Part shown: positions 14,760 to 24,800 of the stretch, in pieces
How the letters are laid out: the number at the start of each line of letters is the position of its first letter
Numbering within the stretch: the first letter of the stretch is position 1
NCBI GenBank assembly: GCA_030597645.1
Contig: JAUVRN010000001.1
Location: forward strand, 1-30,047
Length of the DNA stretch: 30,047 nucleotides
Direction: 5' to 3'
DNA from: Candidatus Zixiibacteriota bacterium
Lineage (GTDB): Bacteria > Zixibacteria > MSB-5A5 > JAUVRN01
Made by a program: the position numbers and the translations under genes
The notes under the pieces: generated by a model
Database searches by the model: none
What the model was told of the DNA's origin: nothing
Seen by the model: the letters and a program-made list of their open reading frames with translations, nothing else

Positions 14760-15593
14760 ATGGCAGGGTCTGTCTGGGAACGGGTGGAGGAGGCGACGAC
14801 CGCGATCCGGCAACACGGAGGCGCGGCTCCCGAGGTGGCGATCATCATGGGCACGGGCCTCGGATCGCTGGGTGAAGGGATTGACGTAGAGCGGGAGATC
14901 CCGTACAAGGAGATCCCGCATTTTCCGGTCAGCACGGTCGAGTCCCATGCCGGCAGACTGATCCTCGGAACCCTCGAGGGGAAACCCGTCGTGGCCATGG
15001 CCGGGCGTTTCCATTACTACGAAGGGTATACGCTGGAGGAGGTCACGCTCCCGGTGCGCGTCATGTACGCGCTCGGGGCCCGGGCGCTCTGTGTCTCCAA
15101 CGCCTGCGGCGGGCTGAATCCCCAGTTCGCCAACGGCGACCTCATGCTGATCACTGATCACATCAACCTGATCGGCCACAACCCTCTCATCGGGCCGCAC
15201 GACGACCGTCTGGGCCCGCGTTTCCCGGACTTGTTCGAGTGCTACGATCGCGAGTTCATGGACCTGGCCACTCGGGCCGCACTCGATCTCAAGCAACCGT
15301 TGCAGCGCGGTGTCTACGCCGCCGTATCGGGGCCCAATCTCGAAACGGCCGCAGAGTACAGATATCTGCGCATCATCGGCGCCGATGTGGTGGGCATGTC
15401 CACCGTACCCGAAGTCATCGTCGCACGTCAGATCCGCATGCGGGTGCTCGGCTTTTCCATCATCACCGACATGGGCCTGCCGGACCATCTGCACCCGGCC
15501 AACATCGACGACATCATCGCCATCGCCAACGCAGCGGAGCCGGGACTCAAGGCACTGCTCAACCGCTGTGTGCGTCAGATGAGATTGAACTGA
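14760..15593 (+). CDS. punA: Purine nucleoside phosphorylase, trimeric (PNP/MTAP) family
   Basis: The enzyme splits purine nucleosides with phosphate to free base and ribose-1-phosphate for salvage. The 277-residue chain contains IIMGTGLGSL (phosphate loop, about 29-38), ESHAG and GRFHYYEGY (about 60-90), NACGGLNP (about 116-123), GPNLETAAEYR with the base-binding Glu195, and MSTVPEV. At the position of human Asn243, exactly 42 residues after that Glu, the residue is Asp237 (SIITDMG). Asn there favours 6-oxopurines, and Asp is associated with accepting 6-aminopurines. Specificity may therefore extend to adenosine-type nucleosides. The start is ATG 14760, 7 nt after divIVA, with only a distant GGGAG. 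The gene interrupts the otherwise Firmicute-like divIVA-ileS order. Confidence 0.93.
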   Translation: MAGSVWERVEEATTAIRQHGGAAPEVAIIMGTGLGSLGEGIDVEREIPYKEIPHFPVSTVESHAGRLILGTLEGKPVVAMAGRFHYYEGYTLEEVTLPVRVMYALGARALCVSNACGGLNPQFANGDLMLITDHINLIGHNPLIGPHDDRLGPRFPDLFECYDREFMDLATRAALDLKQPLQRGVYAAVSGPNLETAAEYRYLRIIGADVVGMSTVPEVIVARQIRMRVLGFSIITDMGLPDHLHPANIDDIIAIANAAEPGLKALLNRCVRQMRLN

Positions 15594-15597
15594 AGCC

Positions 15598-18500
15598 ATG
15601 GCCGACGGCTCAAGCCTGTTTCGGCAATACGAAGACGAGTTCGGCCTGCCGGCACGGGAAGAGGCCATTCTGGAGTTCTGGGAGCAGGCGAAGATCTTCG
15701 AACAGGTGCGTGCGCTGCGCGAAGACGCGGAGCACTTCGTGTTCTTCGAGGGTCCGCCCACGGCCAACGGCAGGCCCGGCATCCATCACGTCATTTCGCG
15801 AACCATCAAAGACCTGGTCTGCCGCTACAAGACCATGAAGGGCTACCGCGTCGACCGCAAGGCCGGCTGGGACACGCACGGACTGCCGGTTGAGCTCGAG
15901 GTGGAAAAGCGGCTCGGGCTACCTTCCAAGGCGGCCATCGAGGAGTTCGGTGTCGCCCGGTTCAACGCCGAGTGCAAGAAGTCGGTGTTCACCTACCTCG
16001 AGGACTGGAACGCACTCACGCGGCGGATGGGCTTTTGGCTCGACCTGGACGATCCGTACATCACCTTCACGAATGAATACATCGAATCGGTGTGGTGGAT
16101 CCTGGCGCAGTTGTTCCGGCGCGACCTGCTGTACCGGGGCAATCGCGTGGTGGCCTACTGCCCGCGGTGCGAAACCGCCCAGTCCAGTCACGAGGTGGCG
16201 CTGGGCTACAAGGATATCGCCGACCCGTCGGTCTTCGTCACTATGCCGCTGGTGGATGATCCCGAGACGTCATTCCTGGTCTGGACGACTACGCCCTGGA
16301 CGCTGATTTCGAACGTCGTGCTGGCGCTGCATCCCGAGGCCACCTACGCCAAGGTGCAGCACAGAGGTCGGAAGTTGATTCTGGCCGAGGCACTCCTCCA
16401 GGACGTGCTCGGCGACGAGTATGACATTCTCGAGCGGTTCGCAGGCTCAGACCTCGCGGGCAAGAAGTACCTGCCGCTCTTCGAGTTTTTTCCGGAGGTC
16501 AAGGAGCAAGGGTGCTTCACGCTGACCGAGACGTTCGTCACGCTTTCCGAAGGAACCGGCATCGTTCACATCGCACCGGCCTACGGTGAGGACGACCATC
16601 GCATCGGCAAGACCCTCGAACTGCCCATGCCGCAACCCCTGGACCAGGCCGGGCGGTTCACGGGCGCGGTGCCGGACTACGCGGGGAAGTTTTTCAAGGA
16701 AGCCGATCCGCTGATCACCGCAGATATGAAAAAGGCCGGGCGCCTGTATCGCGCCGGCACCTGCACGCACACCTATCCGTTTTGCTGGCGGTGCGACGCG
16801 CCGCTGCTCTACGTGGCGCGGCCCTCGTGGTACGTACGCACGACCCGCGTGCGTGACCGCATGATCGCCCACAACGACCAGATCGCCTGGTACCCGCCCG
16901 AAATCGGCAAAGGACGTTTCGGCGAATGGCTGGAGGGCAACGTCGACTGGGCCCTGTCTCGCGATCGCTACTGGGGAACGCCGCTGAATCTCTGGGTGTG
17001 TGACGGCTGCCATCGCATCGAGGCCCTGGAGAGTATCGCGGAGTTGAAGGAGCGCGGGCAGAACGTCTCCGATGAAGTGGACCTGCACAAACCGTGGGTG
17101 GATGACATCACACTGGCGTGCCCCGACTGCCAGGGGACGATGAAGCGGACGCCGGAGGTCATCGACGTCTGGTTCGACTCCGGTGCCATGCCCGTGGCCC
17201 AGTGGCACTATCCGTTCGAGAACAAGGAGCTGTTCGATAGCCACTTTCCGGCGGATTTCATCTCGGAAGCGGTGGATCAGACACGCGGCTGGTTCTACAG
17301 CCTGCTGGCCATCGCCACGCTCGTGTTCGACAAGCCGGCGTACAAGAACTGCGTGGTCATGGAGCTCATCCTGGACGGGGAAGGCCAGAAGATGTCCAAG
17401 TCCAAGGGCAACGTGGTCGACCCGTGGAAGGTGATCGGCGAAGTCGGCATCGATCCTCTGCGCTGGTACATGCTCTCGGCGTCGCAGCCCTGGATCCCGC
17501 TCAAGTTTGATCTCGAGGGACCGCGCGAAGTGGCCCGCAAGCTGTTCAGCACGCTGGGCAACACGTACTCTTTTTTCGCGCTCTACGCCAACGTCGACCG
17601 GGTGCCGCGGGAGTGGTTCACGGAGCCGCCCGGCGCGCTGACGCTGCCGGACCGGTGGCTGCTGTCGCGCGTACACTCCCTCACCCGACAGATCGACCGC
17701 TCGTTCGAACGCTACGACCTGACGCGTGCCCTGCGTGCCATCGGCACGTTCGTGCTCGACGATCTTTCCAACTGGTATGTGCGCCGATCACGCCGCCGGT
17801 ACTGGGTGGCGGCGGGCGGTGAAGACAAGCGGGCCGCTTTTTACACGCTCTATCAGGCACTGATGACCACCGCGAGGCTGATGGCACCGGCGGCGCCGCT
17901 GACGGCGGAGCGACTCTACCGCGACCTGATCGCGTATGCCGAGCCCGAGGCACCCGCATCGGTTCACCTGGTCGATTTTCCGACGGCGGACGAATCGAAG
18001 ATCGACACGGCTCTGGAAGAATCGATGTCGCTGGCCATCGATGCGGTGTCGCTGGGGCGGGCGGCTCGCGCGGCCGCCCAGATCAAGGTGCGGCAGCCGG
18101 TGGCCACCATGGTGGTCGTGGCCAATGCCGCGGCCCACGTCGAGGCGCTGATGGCGGTGTCCGATCTCGTGGCCGACGAAGTCAATGCCAAGCAGGTAGA
18201 CATCACCACCGACGGTGATCGCGTCGAGCAGCTGCGCGTGGTGCCCCACTTCCCGAAACTGGGGCCCGTGTTCGGCAAGAAGGTCAACGACGTAGCCGGA
18301 ATCCTCAAGAACCTGGGCGGTGACGAGGCGGCGCGATTCAAGTCCGACGGCCGCTGGCCCATCCACGTGGATGGGCACGACCACTGGGTGACCGACGACA
18401 TGGTCGAGTTTGTGGCCGAGGCGGCGGAAGGCTGGTCCATTGTCTCCGAGGGTCGCCTGACGGTGGCGGTGGACACGCGGCTGTCCGATGAGCTTGAGCT

Positions 18501-18777
18501 CGAAGGCCTGGCCCGCGAACTGGTGAACCGCATTCAAAACATGCGGAAAGAGGCGGGGTTCAAGGTGACCGATCGTATTGTGCTTGACCTGGACGGCCCG
18601 GATCGCGTTATGGAAGCCTTCGAAAGGCGGATGGACTATATTCTGCAGGAAACGCTGACGGTGGACGTGACACGCACGGGACATCCCGGAGAGCTCAAGA
18701 AGAACTGGCCCCTGGGAGACGGTGAGGCGATTATCTCTGTGGCCCGAGCAGACACAGCGGAGCAGACAGCCCGATGA
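15598..18777 (+). CDS. ileS: Isoleucyl-tRNA synthetase, long type with GIHH signature
   Basis: This class I synthetase charges tRNA-Ile. Its 1059 residues closely follow the long Thermus-like form. The first signature, normally HxGH, reads GIHH at 61-64 in EGPPTANGRPGIHH. The second is KMSKS at 598-602. The editing (CP1) domain is present at about 190-390, with TTTPWTL and a GTGIVHIAPAYGEDD motif. Cys pairs CPRC, CWRC, CDGC and CPDC suggest zinc sites. The C-terminal anticodon and junction domains are complete. The start is ATG 15598, 4 nt after punA. Its stop codon overlaps the next ATG (ATGA). The GxHH swap has been reported in type 2 IleRS enzymes that resist mupirocin strongly; whether this enzyme does so is inference. 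Confidence 0.96.
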   Translation: MADGSSLFRQYEDEFGLPAREEAILEFWEQAKIFEQVRALREDAEHFVFFEGPPTANGRPGIHHVISRTIKDLVCRYKTMKGYRVDRKAGWDTHGLPVELEVEKRLGLPSKAAIEEFGVARFNAECKKSVFTYLEDWNALTRRMGFWLDLDDPYITFTNEYIESVWWILAQLFRRDLLYRGNRVVAYCPRCETAQSSHEVALGYKDIADPSVFVTMPLVDDPETSFLVWTTTPWTLISNVVLALHPEATYAKVQHRGRKLILAEALLQDVLGDEYDILERFAGSDLAGKKYLPLFEFFPEVKEQGCFTLTETFVTLSEGTGIVHIAPAYGEDDHRIGKTLELPMPQPLDQAGRFTGAVPDYAGKFFKEADPLITADMKKAGRLYRAGTCTHTYPFCWRCDAPLLYVARPSWYVRTTRVRDRMIAHNDQIAWYPPEIGKGRFGEWLEGNVDWALSRDRYWGTPLNLWVCDGCHRIEALESIAELKERGQNVSDEVDLHKPWVDDITLACPDCQGTMKRTPEVIDVWFDSGAMPVAQWHYPFENKELFDSHFPADFISEAVDQTRGWFYSLLAIATLVFDKPAYKNCVVMELILDGEGQKMSKSKGNVVDPWKVIGEVGIDPLRWYMLSASQPWIPLKFDLEGPREVARKLFSTLGNTYSFFALYANVDRVPREWFTEPPGALTLPDRWLLSRVHSLTRQIDRSFERYDLTRALRAIGTFVLDDLSNWYVRRSRRRYWVAAGGEDKRAAFYTLYQALMTTARLMAPAAPLTAERLYRDLIAYAEPEAPASVHLVDFPTADESKIDTALEESMSLAIDAVSLGRAARAAAQIKVRQPVATMVVVANAAAHVEALMAVSDLVADEVNAKQVDITTDGDRVEQLRVVPHFPKLGPVFGKKVNDVAGILKNLGGDEAARFKSDGRWPIHVDGHDHWVTDDMVEFVAEAAEGWSIVSEGRLTVAVDTRLSDELELEGLARELVNRIQNMRKEAGFKVTDRIVLDLDGPDRVMEAFERRMDYILQETLTVDVTRTGHPGELKKNWPLGDGEAIISVARADTAEQTAR

Positions 18778-19151
18778 ACAAGAGAGAACTGGAGCATTTC
18801 GAGAAGCTGCTTTTGGAGCGGCGACAAGCGCTCGTTTCGGAGATGGGCCTCCTGCAGAAGACCGCACAGGAAACGACCAAGGAAGCAGCGGGCGAACATT
18901 CGGCGTACGCGTACCACATGGCCGACCTCGGCACCGATGCCATGGAGCGTGAAAAGACGTTCCTGCTGGCCTCCAAGAGCGGGCGCCTGCTGTACCACAT
19001 TGACGAAGCCATTCGCCGCATCCGCAGCAAGTCCTATGGCCAGTGCCACCAGTGCGGCGAGAACATCAACAAGACGCGCCTGGAGGCGGTGCCGCACGCG
19101 CGCCTGTGCATCGCCTGCCAGGAGCTCGAAGAGCAGCAGAAGCAGCGGTAA
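18774..19151 (+). CDS. DksA/TraR family zinc-finger protein (YlyA-like)
   Basis: Proteins of this family enter the secondary channel of RNA polymerase and modulate initiation, often together with ppGpp. The 125-residue chain has an N-terminal coiled coil (about 1-85). Its turn carries acidic residues, DLGTDAMERE, comparable to the DksA tip. A C4 zinc finger follows: CHQCGENI, then RLCIACQ. The start ATG overlaps the ileS stop as ATGA, so translation is coupled. In Bacillus the DksA-like ylyA occupies the same place between ileS and lspA. Whether it works as a true DksA cannot be told from sequence. Confidence 0.9.
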   Translation: MNKRELEHFEKLLLERRQALVSEMGLLQKTAQETTKEAAGEHSAYAYHMADLGTDAMEREKTFLLASKSGRLLYHIDEAIRRIRSKSYGQCHQCGENINKTRLEAVPHARLCIACQELEEQQKQR

Positions 19152-19160
19152 CCCGAACAG

Positions 19161-19754
19161 GTGAACACCACCTCCGCCACACCGAGCGCCTCACCGGCTC
19201 CCCCGGTGGAGTCGTGGTGGAGTCGGGCGTTTTTTGCCCTCTGGCCCGCCGGGGCCATCGTGCTCGTCGATCAACTCTCCAAAATCACCATTCAAATGAA
19301 CATGGAGCCGGGCACGTCGGTACACGTGCTGGGCACCGTCGTCCAGTTCACGCATCAGCTCAACCCGGCCGGGGCCATGAGCATTCGCCTGGGGCCACCG
19401 TCCTTTTACCTGGTGATCACGGCGGCGGTCGTGATCTTCCTCGCCTGGTCGCTGGTTCAGAAGCCACTGCCCACGGCGACGCGCTGGGCGTTGCTCCTGG
19501 TACTGGGCGGTGCTGTGGGAAACATGATCGACCGGATACGACTCGGTGCGGTGATCGATTTCATCGACGTCGAGTTCATCGACTTTTCAATGCCCGCCAT
19601 CGATCTGGGACCCATTCACGTTCCCGGTGAGGTGATGACGCGTTGGCCCGTATTTAATGTGGCCGATGCCTGCGTGACCTCAGGCATCGTCCTGCTCATT
19701 CTCGCGACATTCATATTTGACCGGCACTATGCAGCACAGGGTGACAGTGACTGA
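19161..19754 (+). CDS. lspA: Signal peptidase II (lipoprotein signal peptidase)
   Basis: LspA is the membrane aspartyl protease that removes signal peptides from prolipoproteins before their modified Cys. The 197-residue chain has four hydrophobic helices. The two catalytic Asp residues are present: D124 in GNMIDRIRLG, followed by the usual VIDFIDV, and D169 in FNVADAC. The N-terminus carries an extra Ser/Thr/Pro-rich stretch of about 20 residues. The start given is GTG 19161, with no clear ribosome site, so a slightly later start is possible. The loop between FIDV and FNVAD is longer than in E. coli. The window encodes at least three predicted substrates. The 3' end overlaps rluD. Confidence 0.95.
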   Translation: MNTTSATPSASPAPPVESWWSRAFFALWPAGAIVLVDQLSKITIQMNMEPGTSVHVLGTVVQFTHQLNPAGAMSIRLGPPSFYLVITAAVVIFLAWSLVQKPLPTATRWALLLVLGGAVGNMIDRIRLGAVIDFIDVEFIDFSMPAIDLGPIHVPGEVMTRWPVFNVADACVTSGIVLLILATFIFDRHYAAQGDSD

Positions 19755-20673
19755 AGCTCAGGACGGCATGCGCCTGGACGTTTGTCTGGCCGCATGCCTG
19801 CCTGAGTTTTCCCGAGCGCAGATCAAACGCCTGATCGATCAGGGCCGCGTGTATGGTCCCGCGCGCAAGGCCTCCGATCGTGTACGCCCCGGCTGGGTGT
19901 TCGATGTCGACGCCGAACCACAGGGGTCGGTGCTGGAGCCGGAGGCCGTAGAATTCCGGATCGTCTATTCGGACGAGCACCTGGTCGTGGTCGACAAGCC
20001 GGCCGGGTTGGTTGTGCACCCGGCTCCGGGGCATCGCCGGGGAACGCTGGTTCAGGGCTTGCTTCATCGCGTGGGTACCCTGGCGGGGCTCGGATCGCCA
20101 TTGAGGCCGGGTGTGGTCCACCGGCTCGACAAAGACACCAGCGGCCTGATCGTAGTTGCGCGCACCGATTCCGCATACCAGTCTCTGGCAGAGCAGATTG
20201 CTGACCGAAAGGTCGGCCGTACCTACACCGCCATCGTCTGTGGCCACATGAAAGCGGACCAGGGAACCATTGACGCAGCGATCGGCCGCTCGCGACGCGA
20301 CCGCAAGCTCATGCGCGTGGGCGCGCACGGCAAAGCGGCCGTGACGCACTTCGAAGTGACCGACACCGTGGGTCCGTGTGACATTCTGCACGTGACGCTC
20401 GGCTCGGGTCGCACGCACCAGATTCGCGTGCATATGCGCCATCTCGGCAAGCCGGTATTCGGCGATCCCACATACGGTGGCCGGGGACGCTGGGCCACCG
20501 GTCTGCCGGTACCCGAGCGCCGGCGTGTGCAGAAGGCGCTGGAGGTGTTGCCCCGCCAGGCGTTGCACGCCGCGGGACTGAGCTTCGTTCATCCCGCCCG
20601 TGGCGAGAGGCAGCGTTTCCAAAGCGATCTTCCGGAAGACATTCGCACCGTCATGGAGATCCTGAGGGGATGA
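19747..20673 (+). CDS. rluD: RluD-type large-subunit rRNA pseudouridine synthase
   Basis: This is a RluA-family enzyme that isomerises specific uridines in 23S rRNA to pseudouridine. An N-terminal S4 RNA-binding domain (MRLDVCLAACLPEFSRAQI, then RLIDQGRVY) is followed by the catalytic domain. Catalytic Asp128 lies in HRLDKDTSGLIVVAR, and GRTHQIRVHMRHLGKPVFGD is present further on. GTG 19747 is preferred because AGGGTGA precedes it and it overlaps the lspA end as GTGACTGA. ATG 19729 in the same frame is an alternative that adds six residues. The gene corresponds in position to Bacillus ylyB. The exact target uridines (1911/1915/1917 in E. coli for RluD) are inferred from family only. Confidence 0.92.
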   Translation: MTEAQDGMRLDVCLAACLPEFSRAQIKRLIDQGRVYGPARKASDRVRPGWVFDVDAEPQGSVLEPEAVEFRIVYSDEHLVVVDKPAGLVVHPAPGHRRGTLVQGLLHRVGTLAGLGSPLRPGVVHRLDKDTSGLIVVARTDSAYQSLAEQIADRKVGRTYTAIVCGHMKADQGTIDAAIGRSRRDRKLMRVGAHGKAAVTHFEVTDTVGPCDILHVTLGSGRTHQIRVHMRHLGKPVFGDPTYGGRGRWATGLPVPERRRVQKALEVLPRQALHAAGLSFVHPARGERQRFQSDLPEDIRTVMEILRG

Positions 20674-21806
20674 GTGTAACACGCCGGTCGCAGAGAAAGC
20701 CCGGTCGGCGCCGGGCCATCCTGATGCTCGAGGATGGCTTCGTCCTCGACGGAACGGCCGTCGGGACGCGAGGCGAAGTCACCGGAGAAGTGGTTTTTCA
20801 TACCGGCATGACCGGCTATCCGGAAGTCGTGTCCGATCCCTCCTATGCCGGTCAGATCGTGACGTTCACATACCCCCAGATTGGCAACTACGGTATCGCG
20901 CCCGAGGACTTCGAAGCGACCCGGATCCGTCTCCGGGGCGTGGTGGTGCGCGACGCATGTCGCACGCCTTCGAACTGGCGCTCGAGCCTGAGCTTTCCTG
21001 ATCTGCTTTCGCGGCGCGGCGTGGTGGGCATCGAGGGTGTCGACACGCGGGCGCTCACCCTGCGGCTGCGCGACCGGGGTGTCATGCGCGGCATCATCAG
21101 TCACGTCGACTTCGACACGGATTCGCTCTCCGGCAAAATCAACGCCGAGCCTGCCATGACCGGCCAGGACCTTACCGGTGAAGTGACGACCCGTACGGCA
21201 TATACGGTGGAACCGGACAGAGCACGATTTTCCGTCGTGGCCTACGACTTTGGCATCAAGGCCAACATTCTCCGCGGACTGGTAACCGAAGGCTGCCGCG
21301 TGGAGGTCGTGCCCGCAGACACGTCGGCGGAGAGTGTACTGGCGCGCCGGCCCGACGGCGTCTTTCTCTCCAACGGACCCGGGGATCCGGCGGCCGTGCA
21401 CAAAGCCATCCGCAACGTCGAGCGCCTGGTCGGGCTGGTGCCGATGTTCGGTATCTGCCTGGGGCACCAGATTCTTTCGCTGGCGCTCGGTGCGGAAACG
21501 TACAAGCTGAAGTTCGGTCATCACGGCGCCAATCATCCTGTCACCAACCTGGCTACGGGCCGTGTCGAAGTGACCAGCCACAATCACGGATTTGCCGTGC
21601 GCGAGGAATCCCTTGCCACGGCCGGCCTCGAACTGACGCACCGCAATCTCAATGACGGTTCGGTCGAGGGCTATCGTCACCCAGAATACCGGTGCTTCGC
21701 TGTGCAGTACCACCCCGAGGCGGCACCCGGACCGCACGACGCCGGCTACCTGTTCGCGGAGTTCAGCCGGCTCATGGAGCAATATCGCGAGGCCGCCTAT
21801 GCCTAG
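20670..21806 (+). CDS. carA: Carbamoyl-phosphate synthase small (glutaminase) subunit
   Basis: CarA hydrolyses glutamine and passes ammonia to CarB for carbamoyl phosphate, the precursor of pyrimidines and arginine. The N-terminal CPSase-small domain (LEDGFVLDG, EVVFHTGMTGYPEV) is followed by a class I glutamine amidotransferase. SNGPGDP, the nucleophile C263 in FGICLGHQ, and H348/E350 in HPEAAPGPHD form the triad. Compared with E. coli, there is a basic N-terminal extension of about 12 residues. The start overlaps the rluD stop as ATGA, with GAGGGG directly abutting, which fits coupled re-initiation. No leader or attenuator can exist at this junction, and no pyrR is seen. Confidence 0.96.
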   Translation: MSVTRRSQRKPGRRRAILMLEDGFVLDGTAVGTRGEVTGEVVFHTGMTGYPEVVSDPSYAGQIVTFTYPQIGNYGIAPEDFEATRIRLRGVVVRDACRTPSNWRSSLSFPDLLSRRGVVGIEGVDTRALTLRLRDRGVMRGIISHVDFDTDSLSGKINAEPAMTGQDLTGEVTTRTAYTVEPDRARFSVVAYDFGIKANILRGLVTEGCRVEVVPADTSAESVLARRPDGVFLSNGPGDPAAVHKAIRNVERLVGLVPMFGICLGHQILSLALGAETYKLKFGHHGANHPVTNLATGRVEVTSHNHGFAVREESLATAGLELTHRNLNDGSVEGYRHPEYRCFAVQYHPEAAPGPHDAGYLFAEFSRLMEQYREAAYA

Positions 21807-24800
21807 GCTGGAAGGTTTGAAGAGCATCATGATTGTCGGCTCCGGACCGATCGTCATCGGCCAGGCCTGCGAATTCGACTACTCGGGGACCCAGGCGTGC
21901 CGCGCGCTGCGTCGCGAGGGGCTGCGCATCATTCTGCAAAACAGCAACCCCGCCACCATTATGACCGACCCGGAGGTGGCGGATGCCACGTACATCGAAC
22001 CGCTCATTCCCGAAGCGGCCCGGGCCATCATCTCCCGTGAGCGCCCCGATGCGTTGCTCCCCACGCTGGGAGGCCAGACGGCATTGAACCTGGCGCGCGC
22101 CCTGCACGAGGACGGCACGCTCGAGCGGTTCGGCGTTCGCCTGCTGGGTGCTTCCGCACACACCATCGAACTGGCCGAGGATCGACTCAAATTCAAGGAG
22201 GCCGGCAAAGCCGCGGGTCTGGACGTGCCCGAGTCCGAGCTGGTGACCTCGGTGGCGCAGGCGGAAACGGTAGCGCAACAGATCGGCTTTCCGATGGTGC
22301 TGCGCCCCAGCTTCACCCTCGGCGGGCAGGGTGGAGGCATCGCGTTCAACATCGAAGAACTGAGACAGATCGTCGCCTCGGGCTTGCTCGCCTCACCGGT
22401 GAAATCCGTGCTGCTGGAAGAGTCGGTACTCGGCTGGAAGGAATACGAGCTCGAGGTCATGTGCGACGGTGCCGGCAATGGGGTCGTCGTGTGCACCATC
22501 GAGAACTTCGATCCCATGGGCGTCCACACCGGCGATTCGATCACCGTCGCGCCGGCGCAGACGCTCACCGACAGGGAATACCAGAAACTCCGGGACTGGG
22601 CGCTGACCGTGTTGCGCGTCCTCGGCGTGGCCACCGGTGGCGCCAATGTCCAGTTTGCCGTCCAGCCCGAGACCGGTCGCACCATCGTCATCGAGGCCAA
22701 CCCGCGTGTGTCGCGATCGTCCGCCCTTGCCTCCGAGGCCACGGGATTTCCCATCGCCAAGATCGCGGCGATGGTGGCGATCGGCTACCGCCTCGACGAA
22801 CTGCCCCACGAGATCACCGGCAAGACACCTGCCTGCTTCGAACCGGCGCTCGACTACGTGGTGGTCAAGATGCCGCGGTTCGCCTTTGACAAGTTCCCGG
22901 GCACCTCGTCTGCGCTCGGCACGCAGATGAAATCCGTGGGTGAGGTGATGTCCATCGGTCGGACGTTCAACGAAGCGCTCGGCAAGGCGCTGCGCAGTCT
23001 CGAGCAGGCCGATTCGGGTATCCTGCACTATGCACGTCTGGGCTGGAAGGAAGACCGCTGGCGGCCCCAGCTCCTCAAACCCAATGCCGATCGCCTGCGC
23101 GCTGTAGTGGCCGCGCTGGCCGATGGCTGCGATCCGGCGGAGTTGGCGACGATTACCGGCATCGACCGCTGGTTTCTCGACCAGCTTGCCGAAGCCGTGA
23201 GCCTCGCCGCCCGGATCACCACGGACAGCGCCGGTCTATTCGAGCAGGCTCCCTCCGAGAAGATCCCCTGGTCCCTGCTCAAGTCGCACGGGTTTGGCGA
23301 CGCCGAACTGGCCTGCGCCTGGGGTGCAGACGAGGTGGAGGTGCGCAAGGCACGCGAACGAGCCGGCGTGGTGCCGGTGTACAAAACGGTCGACACCTGT
23401 GCGGGCGAATTCGCCGCCACCACGCCCTACTTTTATTCCTGCTACGAATCCCACACCGAAGGCGGCCGGCTGGGTCGGCGAACGGTGATCATCCTCTCCA
23501 GCGGTCCCAACCGCATTGGTCAGGGGGTAGAGTTCGATTACTGCTGCGTGCGTGCCGTGTACGCATTTCGTGCCGCCGGGTACGACACGATCCTGATCAA
23601 CTCCAATCCCGAGACCGTCTCCACGGACTACGACACCTCAGATCGTCTCTACTTCGATCCGCTGACCGCGGAAGACGTGCTCGCCGTGTGCGACCGGGAA
23701 AAACCGTATGGCGTCGTGGTGCAGCTGGGCGGTCAGACCCCGCTGCGCCTGGCGCGTCCGCTGCGGCGAGAGGGTATACGACTCCTGGGCACGCAGGTGG
23801 AAGCCATCGATCGTGCCGAGGATCGAGCACGCTTCGGCATGCTGCTTAACCGCCTGCAGATACCGCAGGTGCCGGCCGGTGTGGTGCAGGGGCGACTGCA
23901 GGCCGCGCGGCTCATTCGCAAGCTGGGGTTGCCGGTGCTCGTGCGTCCCTCGTACGTCCTGGGCGGCGAGGCCATGCGGGTCATCTACGAGGAAGAGGCG
24001 GCGCTGGCCTACGTCGATGAGGTCCTGAAACGTTACCCCGACGCGACCTTGCAGATAGATCGATTCCTGGAAGACGCGGTGGAAGCCGACGTGGATGCGG
24101 TGTCGGATGGCAAGACCGCGTTCATCGCCGGCATCATGGAGCACATAGAGGAAGCGGGGGTACACTCCGGCGATTCGGTCTGCGTGACGCCTGCGGTCAG
24201 TCTCTCACCCGCGGTGCAGTCGACCATGCGTCACTACACCGAACAGATTGCGCTGTCGCTGGGGGTGAAGGGGCTGCTCAACATCCAGTTCGCCGTCAAG
24301 GGTGATCAGGTGTATGTGCTCGAGGCCAATCCGCGGGCCTCGCGCACGGTGCCGTTCATCTCCAAGGCCACGGGGTATCCGATCATCGACTGGGCGGTAC
24401 GGGTGATGCTCGGTGACACGCTGGTCGACCTCGTGCCCGAAGAAGCCGTCGAACCGAAGCATGTTTCGGTGAAGATGCCCGTATTCCCGTTCGACCGTTT
24501 CCCGGGTGCCGACCTGATCCTCGGTCCGCAGATGCGCTCCACCGGTGAGGCCATGGGCATCGACCGCGACTTCGGCCGGGCACTGGCCAAGGCGTATTAC
24601 GCCCTGCCGGGTGGTCTGCCTACCGGGGGAACCGCCTTTATCAGCGTGGCCGATCGCCACAAACGTGAGGGCACGGCGCTGGCGCGATCGCTGGCGGATC
24701 TCGGGTTCCATCTGATTGCTACGCCGGGCACCGCAAGGGTGATCGAACGTTTCGGCATCCCGTGCCGGCACGTCCGCAAGGCCAGCGAGATGCGCCCCAA

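Noticed and set aside
21652..21798. Longer N-terminus for CarB reading into carA.
   Set aside because: The added residues do not match CarB. ATG 21799 gives the conserved family start with a normal overlap.
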